Shown piece after piece: positions 4,037-9,671 of a DNA stretch of 9,671 nucleotides. The stretch is from the NCBI GenBank assembly GCA_017459315.1, contig JAFUDD010000044.1, positions 1 through 9,671 on the forward strand. The letters are read 5' to 3'. Under the pieces are notes generated by a model. The model saw only the letters and a program-made list of their open reading frames with translations. It had not been told where the DNA came from and did not search any database. Each line of letters begins with the position of its first letter. Position 1 is the first letter of the stretch. The translations under genes were made by a program, and so were the position numbers. The stretch comes from Clostridia bacterium. GTDB taxonomy: Bacteria > Bacillota_A > Clostridia > Christensenellales > CAG-138.

Positions 4037-6964
4037 ATGCATTATCAACTGAATACCACGAACTATGCCGACTTTGCCGTTTTCGAGCAGAACAAGCTGC
4101 CCGGACGCAGCTACTTCATCCCCTACCCCGCCCGCGCGCAGGCCGACACCGTATCGCTCAAGGAAAAGCGGTATCGCTCCGAAAAGGTCGTCTGTCTGAA
4201 CGGCGAATGGGACTTCAAGTTTTATCAAAAGCCCGCCGAGCTGCCCACGTCGTTCGACACCGCCAAAATCGCATTCGACAAGCTCGACGTGCCGTCGTGC
4301 TGGCAGTTCCGCGGCTATGCGAACCCGTTCTATGTCAACATCCGCTACCAGTTCCCGTTCAAGCCGCCCGTGGTCCCGACGACCGAGCCGGTCGGCACCG
4401 TGTTTACATGGATGGGCTGCGATCAGGCGATCTCCCCGCGCTGGAAAAAGCCAGATGGGGAATACAACTTTGTCGGCGTCTACCGCAGAACGATCACAGC
4501 GGAGCACCCCGAAAAGAACCATATCATCTCGTTCCTCGGCGTCGCAAGCTGCCTCGACCTGTATCTGAACGGCGCATACATCGGCTATTCCGAGGGCGCG
4601 CACAACACCGCGGAATTTGACCTAAGCGGCAAGCTGCACAAGGGCGAAAACGAGCTTCTCGCGGTCGTGCATCGCTGGTGCAACGGCACGTACCTCGAGG
4701 ATCAGGATATGTTCCGCAACAACGGCATTTTCCGCGACGTGCTGCTTCGGATCAGCGAACCGACCGACCTATGGGACATCGACGCGCGCACCGAAAAGAC
4801 GGGCGACACGTATTCGCTCAAGCTGACCGCCACGGCGTTTGCGGATACCGACGTGACGTTCACGTTCGAGGACAAGTCCGTCACCGTCCCCACCAAGGAC
4901 AAGGTTGCGTCCTATACCTTTGAGAACCTCGCCGTTTCGGAATGGAGTGCCGAAAGCCCGACGCTGTATGACGTCTACATCGAAACGCCCTCCGGCTGCG
5001 TCAAGGAGCGCATCGGCTTCAAGACCGTCGAAATCAAGGGCGACGTATTCTTAGTGAACGGCAAAAAGATCAAGTTCAAGGGGGTCAATCACCACGATAC
5101 GAGCTGCACGAACGGCTACACGATGACGCCGGACGAGCTTGAGCGCGACGTGAAGGTCTGCAAGGACTTCAATATCGACACGATCCGCACCTCCCACTAC
5201 CCGCCCGATCCGCTGCTTCTGGAGCTGGCGGACGAATACGGCGTGTACATCGTCGATGAAAACGACCTCGAAACGCACGGCACGTTTACGGCGAAGTTCC
5301 CGCCGACGTACAACACGATCTCGCACGACCCGAAGTGGCTGCCGCGCTATATGGACCGCATCCGGCGGCTCTATCAGCGCGACAAGGTGCGCTCGAATAC
5401 GTCGATTGTGCTGTGGTCGCTCGGCAACGAAGCGGGCGGCTACCACAACACCGACGCGATGGCGGACTATCTGCATGCCCATTCGTCGATCCCGGTGCAT
5501 TATGAGAGCGCCGTGCATTGCAAGCGCGTCGCCTACGACGTCGGCAGCGACATGTACCCGCCCGTCAGCAAGCTCCGCGAGATCGGCGAGCATCGCTGCA
5601 AGCAGAAGGAACTGAACGACCGGCCGTACTTCCTCTGCGAATACGCCCACGCGATGGGCGTCGGCCCCGGCAATACGGAAGCGTACTGGGAGCAGATTTA
5701 CAAGTACGACAACCTGATGGGCGGCTGCGTCTGGGAGATGGTCGATCATGCGATCCTGCACGACGACGGCTCCTACACCTACGGCGGCGACCACGGCGAG
5801 TGGGAGCACGACAAGAACTTCTGCGTGGACGGCATGTTCTATCCCGACCGCACCCCGTCCGTCGGCGCAAAGATCATCCGCTTCATCTACCGCCCGATCC
5901 GCGTATCCGTCAAGAGCGAGGGCGTTTTGACCGTGTTCAATACCACCGCGTTCTCGAACGGCGACCGCTATAAGCTGACCTTTGCATGGAACGACGGCAC
6001 GACCCAGACGTTCGCGCCGGACGTTGCTCCGCTTTCCAAAAAGGACTTTGCGCTGCCGTTCGGCAAGGACGTGAACGGCAATCGCTCCGTGCTCGTCACG
6101 ACCGTCGATACCGTGACCGGCAGGACGGTTGCCGAGGAGCAGCTTGTCCTGTCCGTGTCCGTCCCCGCCGTCCAAGCGACCAAGCCGCTGCCGGAGGGCT
6201 TCAAGGTCGAAAACGGCAAGGTGCAGTTTACGCTCCCGAACGGCAAGGTTCTCACCTCCGCGCCGGAGAGCACGCTGCTCTACCGTGCCGCGACCGACAA
6301 CGACACGAACATGTTCTTTGCGAACACGATGCAGCCCTTTGCCGCGCAGACCGAGACCGTGCTTTCGACCGAAGCGATCCAAAACGGCGTGAAGGTCGTT
6401 TCCGAGGTCAAGAACAAAAAGCAGACGTTCACGGTCACGGACGCCTACGAGGGCACGGACGACGGCGTTCTTGTGACCAGCACGCTGCATTGCGCCAAGG
6501 GCAAGGGCATTGTCCCGCGCTTCGGCAAGTCGTTCCGGCTCGACGAGAGCTTTGACGATGTGCGCTACACCGGCCGCAAGGGTGAAACCTACTGCGACAT
6601 GCGCGATCAGTTCCCCATCGGGAACGTGTGCTGCAAGGTCACGGACATGACCGAGCCGAACATCAAGCCGCAGGAAAGCGGCAACCGCATGGACTGCACG
6701 ACCGCGTCGTTCACCGACGGCAGCGCGACCGTCACGTTCGATGCGGTGGACAAGCCGTTTGAGCTCGGCGTGAAGCCGTATTCCGACCGCGAGCTGTTTA
6801 CCATGAAGCACCGCTCGGACGAAAAGCGCACCGGCACCTACGTGACCGTGCAGGCGTTCCAGCAGGGCATCGGCACCGGCGCGTGCGGCCCCGCAATCAT
6901 GCCGGAATTCCAGTTCCCCGCAAACCAAGACTACACGCTGCGGTTTGTGATCCGCACCAAGTAA
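4037..6964 (+). CDS. lacZ: Beta-galactosidase, glycoside hydrolase family 2 (LacZ type)
   Basis: A 975-residue cytoplasmic enzyme that hydrolyses terminal beta-D-galactosides such as lactose. It has the full LacZ order: N-terminal sugar-binding sandwich, immunoglobulin-like domain, TIM barrel (about 330-620), linker domain, and the C-terminal small-chain region with GIGTGACGP near the end. Key residues are present: N101 in VNIRY (E. coli N102), YLEDQDM 219-225, RTSHYP, magnesium ligands E412 and H414 in DENDLETHG, acid/base E465 in SLGNEAGG and nucleophile E535 in CEYAHAMG. No signal peptide is visible. GGAGG ends 5 bases before the ATG at 4037; a GTG at 4004 in frame lies upstream of that site and is not favoured. 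Compared with E. coli LacZ there is an extra loop of about 24 residues (121-144) near the substrate-facing N-terminal domain, and the usual YYGRGP motif reads YTGRKGE. No permease or regulator gene adjoins it. Lactose specificity is inferred; related GH2 enzymes can act on other beta-galactosides. Confidence 0.95.
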   Translation: MHYQLNTTNYADFAVFEQNKLPGRSYFIPYPARAQADTVSLKEKRYRSEKVVCLNGEWDFKFYQKPAELPTSFDTAKIAFDKLDVPSCWQFRGYANPFYVNIRYQFPFKPPVVPTTEPVGTVFTWMGCDQAISPRWKKPDGEYNFVGVYRRTITAEHPEKNHIISFLGVASCLDLYLNGAYIGYSEGAHNTAEFDLSGKLHKGENELLAVVHRWCNGTYLEDQDMFRNNGIFRDVLLRISEPTDLWDIDARTEKTGDTYSLKLTATAFADTDVTFTFEDKSVTVPTKDKVASYTFENLAVSEWSAESPTLYDVYIETPSGCVKERIGFKTVEIKGDVFLVNGKKIKFKGVNHHDTSCTNGYTMTPDELERDVKVCKDFNIDTIRTSHYPPDPLLLELADEYGVYIVDENDLETHGTFTAKFPPTYNTISHDPKWLPRYMDRIRRLYQRDKVRSNTSIVLWSLGNEAGGYHNTDAMADYLHAHSSIPVHYESAVHCKRVAYDVGSDMYPPVSKLREIGEHRCKQKELNDRPYFLCEYAHAMGVGPGNTEAYWEQIYKYDNLMGGCVWEMVDHAILHDDGSYTYGGDHGEWEHDKNFCVDGMFYPDRTPSVGAKIIRFIYRPIRVSVKSEGVLTVFNTTAFSNGDRYKLTFAWNDGTTQTFAPDVAPLSKKDFALPFGKDVNGNRSVLVTTVDTVTGRTVAEEQLVLSVSVPAVQATKPLPEGFKVENGKVQFTLPNGKVLTSAPESTLLYRAATDNDTNMFFANTMQPFAAQTETVLSTEAIQNGVKVVSEVKNKKQTFTVTDAYEGTDDGVLVTSTLHCAKGKGIVPRFGKSFRLDESFDDVRYTGRKGETYCDMRDQFPIGNVCCKVTDMTEPNIKPQESGNRMDCTTASFTDGSATVTFDAVDKPFELGVKPYSDRELFTMKHRSDEKRTGTYVTVQAFQQGIGTGACGPAIMPEFQFPANQDYTLRFVIRTK

Positions 6965-6980
6965 CGATCCAAAATAGACA

Positions 6981-7014
6981 GGCGCTCCCGTTCAAAAAGC
7001 GGGCGCGCCCTTTT
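6981..7014. terminator. Terminator shared by convergent beta-galactosidase and amidohydrolase genes
   Basis: GGCGCTCCCG (6981-6990), loop TTCAAAAAG, CGGGCGCGCC (7000-7009), with one T-C mismatch in the stem, then CTTTTC. The T-run favours rightward termination, 17 bases after the beta-galactosidase stop. The amidohydrolase stop at 7023 faces the same hairpin, so it probably acts in both directions, more weakly leftward. Confidence 0.85.
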
Positions 7015-7022
7015 CATTTGCT

Positions 7023-8609
7023 CTATCTGCTTCCCTTTACCACCGTGCCCGCGCACGCGCCGGCGCGGACGCCGTTTTCGATGGCCGGGACGCCGTTCAC
7101 AAGCACCGTTTCCATGCCGGAAGCGGGTCGGGTCGGTTCGGCGTAGGTGGCATTGACACGCACGGCGGCGGGGTCGAACACAAGGATATCCGCGTCCGCG
7201 CCGACGGCGATCCGCCCCTTTTGCGAAAGGTGATAGCGGTCGGCGGGCAGGCGCGTCATTTTGCGGATCGCTTCGGTCAGCGACAGCGATTTGCGCCGGT
7301 TCACGTAGGTTTCGAGCACGTTGGTAAACGCGCCGCAGAGGCGCGGGTGCAGCCGCCCGCCGGACGGGAACGTCGCATCCGAGATCACGTAGGACAGCGG
7401 GCTTTGCAGGATCGCGGCGATATCGTCCTCGCAGGTGATCCGGTCGATCATCGTGACCTCACATTCGTTCCGCATCAGCAGGTCGAGCGCAAACGACGCC
7501 GGATCGCCGCTGCCGCACGCCTCGGCCATCGACTGCCCGACATATCGCGCGTCCTCCGGAAGGCGCACAGACGAAACGAGAATGTTTTCCCACCCGACAA
7601 GGTAGGCGTAGTTATCAAAGTCGCGGCCGTTTTCGAGCCGGTCGAGCAGCGTTTTCCGCTGTGCGGGATCGCCAAGCCGCGCGGCAATCGCCTTCGGCCC
7701 GCCCTGCAAATATTCCGGCGGCAGAATGTGCATCAGCTGCGTGCTGCCAGCCGTGTAGGCGTATACGTCGCAGAGCACGTCCACCCCGTCCTCCCGTGCG
7801 CGGGCAAGCCTTTCGAGCGCGTCTTGTGCCGTATGGCGCCAGTTTCGCTTGCCGGTCGCCTTGAGGTGACTGATCTGCAGCGGCACGCGCAGCGCCCTTG
7901 CCACGGTCAGCATTTCGTCGATGGACGGCAAAAGGTGCATGGCCTCCCCGCGCAGATGCACGGACAGCACCGTGTCGCTGCTCGCGATCGGCTGCAGCGC
8001 CCGGATCAGCTCGTCGGTCGTGTAAAAGCACTCCGGCGCATACCCAAGCCCGAGCGATACGCCCGCCGCGCCCTCGGCCAGCGTCTTTTCCAAAAGCGCG
8101 TGGATCGCGGCAAAGTCGCCGTCGTCCAGGCTTGTTTTCGTGAACCCCGCGACGGCGGCGCGGATCGTCCCGCCGCCCGCAAGCATCAGCGCGTGCACCG
8201 GCAGCGGGTGCGTCGAAAGCGCGGCAAAGTAATCGGACAGCGACGCCGTCGGGATGCCGCCGGTATCGCCGGTCACGGGTCGCAGATACGAAGCGATGGC
8301 GGCAGGGTCCCCTCCCGCCTGCGGCGCAATCGACAGGCCGCAGTTGCCGTTGCCGACCGTCGTGATCCCCTGATACAGATCGCCGTCGCCGTAATCCGCG
8401 CGAAAAATTGCAGCGTCCGCATGGCGGTGCAGATCTAAAAAGCCGGGACAGACGAGCCTGCCGCCCGCGTCGATCACCCGGCGCGCGGGCGCATCTCTAA
8501 GATCCCCGACAGCGACGATCTTCCCGCCGAGCACGCCCACATCGGCGCGCACCGCACCGCGGCCGCCGCCGTCGTCCACCCATCCGTTTTGCACGCAGAT
8601 ATCCAGCAT
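7023..8609 (-). CDS. D-aminoacylase / N-acyl-D-amino-acid deacylase family amidohydrolase
   Basis: A 528-residue member of the amidohydrolase superfamily. Close family members release D-amino acids from N-acyl-D-amino acids (EC 3.5.1.81 and relatives) using a zinc site in a TIM barrel. Visible landmarks: N-terminal beta sandwich, then H61-R-H63 in DLHRHAD (metal HxH), C90 in GNGNCG (the cysteine metal ligand that marks the D-aminoacylase group), H218 in SVHLRGE, H248 in ISHLKATG, D411 in ISDATFPS (catalytic aspartate), H421 in LHPR, and the C-terminal GADADILVFDP that rejoins the sandwich. The length suits the family, and there is no signal peptide, so it is cytoplasmic. AGGAGG ends 8 bases before the ATG at 8607-8609; the earlier in-frame ATG at 8660 lies upstream of the promoter -10 and is rejected. 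The predicted transcript start (~8624) leaves a very short leader with the ribosome site at its 5' end. It is divergent from the 8718-9377 gene. Substrate could also be N-acyl-D-Glu or -Asp, or a related cyclic amide. Confidence 0.92.
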   Translation of the reverse strand: MLDICVQNGWVDDGGGRGAVRADVGVLGGKIVAVGDLRDAPARRVIDAGGRLVCPGFLDLHRHADAAIFRADYGDGDLYQGITTVGNGNCGLSIAPQAGGDPAAIASYLRPVTGDTGGIPTASLSDYFAALSTHPLPVHALMLAGGGTIRAAVAGFTKTSLDDGDFAAIHALLEKTLAEGAAGVSLGLGYAPECFYTTDELIRALQPIASSDTVLSVHLRGEAMHLLPSIDEMLTVARALRVPLQISHLKATGKRNWRHTAQDALERLARAREDGVDVLCDVYAYTAGSTQLMHILPPEYLQGGPKAIAARLGDPAQRKTLLDRLENGRDFDNYAYLVGWENILVSSVRLPEDARYVGQSMAEACGSGDPASFALDLLMRNECEVTMIDRITCEDDIAAILQSPLSYVISDATFPSGGRLHPRLCGAFTNVLETYVNRRKSLSLTEAIRKMTRLPADRYHLSQKGRIAVGADADILVFDPAAVRVNATYAEPTRPASGMETVLVNGVPAIENGVRAGACAGTVVKGSR

Positions 8610-8630
8610 CGCTTTGTCCTCCTGCCCTCC

Positions 8631-8659
8631 ATTATAGTGAACCGCGGCGCAAAAGTCCA
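8631..8659 (-). promoter_or_regulatory. Promoter of the amidohydrolase gene
   Basis: On the minus strand TGGACT (8659-8654), 17 bases, perfect TATAAT (8636-8631). The start near 8624 leaves a ~15-base leader that begins almost at the AGGAGG site (8623-8618). Confidence 0.75.
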
Positions 8660-8667
8660 TAGACTTT
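8652..8667. promoter_or_regulatory. Palindrome AAAGTC-CATA-GACTTT at the divergent promoter centre
   Basis: AAAGTC (8652-8657), CATA, GACTTT (8662-8667): perfect 6 bp arms exactly centred between the two -35 boxes. It may be a shared operator or merely the symmetry of two similar -35 elements placed back to back. Confidence 0.4.
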
Positions 8668-8688
8668 CCCGCCCGAATCGATTACAAT
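8660..8688 (+). promoter_or_regulatory. Promoter of the 8718-9377 gene
   Basis: TAGACT (8660-8665), 17 bases, TACAAT (8683-8688). Each box keeps the core contacts (4/6 and 5/6). The -35 directly abuts the -35 of the leftward amidohydrolase promoter, so the two promoters share their upstream face and may be co-regulated or may exclude each other. Confidence 0.65.
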
Positions 8689-8717
8689 AGAACCATCAAC
8701 CGACAGGAGGCATACTT

Positions 8718-9377
8718 ATGACGCGAGCAGAAAAATTGGCATCGGAATACCTTCCGATCATCATGCGCGACCGAAACGAGCCGTTCCCGATCCGCTGCAT
8801 CGGCTATACGGTGTTTACGGCGCCGGCACGCTCCCAAAGCTACCGGGGCATGATCCACGATCCGGCGGACTTCGGCGCGGAGGCGATCATCGAATACGCC
8901 GTCTATTATGACTATGACATCCAGCACCTATATGATCTGGAGCACATCTGGGTCGCGGCGGGCGACGGCAGGGTCAAGGCGTGCTGGGGCAGCTTCCACG
9001 GGATGCGGCTGCGTGTCGATCGGCTCGAAGCGTTCCGTGCGGACGGCCCGCACGCGGTGCTGTATGCCGAGCCGGGCAAGCACGCGTTTCTGCCCGATCC
9101 GAAGCTGTTTACGCTGCACGACCAGTACCCGCTCTGCTGCAATACGCTGTGCGGCGGCGGCCTGTTGATCCCGCCGTTTTTGACCGGCATCCTGCACACC
9201 GACGCGGCGCAGGACGAGCGCATCCGCTGCTATATGCGGGAACGCTTTTCGTTCACCCCGGCGGAGGAATATGTGCCTGAAGCCCTTGACGCCTCCATTT
9301 TGGCGCCGTGGGAAACGCTGCTCGATCGGATCCCGGTCTATGTCGAAACGCAGCTGCGGCAAATCGTAACGGGCTGA
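8718..9377 (+). CDS. Uncharacterised 219-residue protein with VPS62/NLP-like motifs
   Basis: I do not firmly recognise this protein. Its ATG follows AGGAGG by 7 bases, and it has its own promoter and a long terminator, so it is a real gene. It has no signal peptide and no membrane span. The central region EYAVYYDYDIQHLYDLEHIW (59-78), followed by SFHG (92-95) and HAVLYAEPGKHAFLPDP (112-128), parallels the layout of VPS62 and necrosis-inducing NPP1/NLP-like proteins: an aromatic 'Y.yD' strand, a D-x-E-H stretch, an 'HG' strand and a closing 'vvYva.gsHa'. H76, H94 and H122, with D73 and E75, are candidate metal or active-site residues. Cysteines C140, C141 and C145 cluster in PLCCNTLCGGG. The C-terminal third (150-219) is a charged, probably helical region. 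The family link is a pattern-level inference. Divergence from a D-aminoacylase gene could mean shared control, but no functional tie is evident. Confidence 0.85.
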   Translation: MTRAEKLASEYLPIIMRDRNEPFPIRCIGYTVFTAPARSQSYRGMIHDPADFGAEAIIEYAVYYDYDIQHLYDLEHIWVAAGDGRVKACWGSFHGMRLRVDRLEAFRADGPHAVLYAEPGKHAFLPDPKLFTLHDQYPLCCNTLCGGGLLIPPFLTGILHTDAAQDERIRCYMRERFSFTPAEEYVPEALDASILAPWETLLDRIPVYVETQLRQIVTG

Positions 9378-9391
9378 CGCCGTAGAAAACA

Positions 9392-9426
9392 TCACCCCGG
9401 AGGAGTCTCCGGGGTGACGCTGTTTT
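9392..9426. terminator. Strong bidirectional terminator between convergent genes
   Basis: TCACCCCGGAG (9392-9402), loop GAGT, CTCCGGGGTGA (9407-9417): a perfect 11 bp stem. Rightward it is followed by CGCTG and five T (9422-9426); leftward by TGTTTTC. It lies 14 bases after the stop at 9377 and 22 bases past the leftward gene's stop at 9440, so it serves both. Confidence 0.9.
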
Positions 9427-9439
9427 TGGGGAATGGTGT

Positions 9440-9671
9440 TTACACCGCAGGCAGCGGGTGGATATCGTAGGTTTCGTAGTAGATCGCAAACGCCGCTTCC
9501 GTGTTGCCGGACAGCTCGATCAGCGCGCCCGCGCGGAACATATCGGACAGCGAGCCGCTCGGTGCGTTCCATGCGGCGTTGGATACGACCGTGTACGCCG
9601 GGGCCTCCGGGTCCTCGGCGCGCAGGATCGCTTCTGCGGTGAATAGCAGCACGCCGGTCGAGATGTGGTAC
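9440..9671 (-). CDS. C-terminal part of an unidentified protein, cut by the window edge
   Basis: The frame is open from the right edge to TAA (9442-9440), giving the last 76 residues of a leftward gene. An in-frame GTG at 9652-9650 has no ribosome binding site before it, and the peptide continues upstream as YHISTG, so this is an internal part of a longer protein. The visible segment is soluble and alternates small hydrophobic and acidic residues (LLFTAEAILRAEDPEAPAY; ALIELSGNTEAAFAIYYETY), suggesting paired helices, with a proline-containing end (DIHPLPAV). No motif identifies the family. The strong shared terminator just past its stop supports it as a real gene. Confidence 0.7.
   Translation of the reverse strand, partial: YHISTGVLLFTAEAILRAEDPEAPAYTVVSNAAWNAPSGSLSDMFRAGALIELSGNTEAAFAIYYETYDIHPLPAV

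Noticed and set aside
3734..4603. Minus-strand open frame spanning the divergent region into the beta-galactosidase
   Set aside because: No start signal, no family resemblance, and it overlaps two promoters and a well-supported gene.
5051..6928. Long minus-strand open frame opposite the beta-galactosidase
   Set aside because: Same reason: antisense to a complete GH2 gene, low-complexity V/R/A/H composition, and no ribosome site or promoter.
7221..8438. Long + strand open frame opposite the amidohydrolase
   Set aside because: It mirrors codon bias of the real minus-strand gene and contains no recognisable domain or start signal.

Overview
The window reads as chromosomal DNA of a fairly GC-rich, low-mobility Firmicute, most likely a clostridial gut commensal. 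This is an inference from three things: strong AGGAGG-type ribosome binding sites, sigma-A style promoters (TTGACA / 17 bp / TATAAT), and a gene set typical of that group (LacZ-type beta-galactosidase, D-aminoacylase, half-size ABC exporter, small GT2 glycosyltransferase). I see no rRNA, tRNA, CRISPR array, insertion sequence, phage or plasmid gene.

Layout, left to right. Positions 1-108 hold the last 35 codons of a + strand gene. A ~300 bp non-coding stretch with two clean inverted repeats follows. Next come three leftward genes, each looking like its own transcription unit: a cytoplasmic CHAP-domain protein (413-937, own promoter at 971-999), a short family 2 glycosyltransferase (1098-1820, perfect-consensus promoter at 1883-1911), and a complete ABC half-exporter (2013-3737, strong terminator at 1961-1991). 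A 299 bp divergent region carries the exporter promoter with a palindrome over its -10 box, a triple tandem palindrome array with a 20-21 bp period, and the promoter of a rightward GH2 beta-galactosidase (4037-6964). That gene ends at a hairpin shared with a convergent leftward D-aminoacylase-type amidohydrolase (7023-8609). The amidohydrolase is divergent from a rightward 219-residue protein of unknown role (8718-9377), and their two promoters are back to back with abutting -35 boxes. A long hairpin separates the latter from the C-terminal end of a leftward gene that runs off the window (9440-9671).

The genes do not form one pathway. The beta-galactosidase would split lactose or other beta-galactosides in the cytoplasm, and the amidohydrolase would free D-amino acids from N-acyl-D-amino acids, possibly from peptidoglycan or diet. 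The exporter's substrate and the glycosyltransferase's acceptor cannot be told from sequence. No regulator gene is present, so the candidate operators would be read by factors encoded elsewhere.

I did not find a clearly new multi-gene system. The points most worth checking are the palindrome array at 3831-3891, the operator-like palindrome over the exporter -10, the VPS62/NLP-like features of the 8718-9377 protein with its symmetric divergent promoter, and the CHAP protein with no secretion signal.
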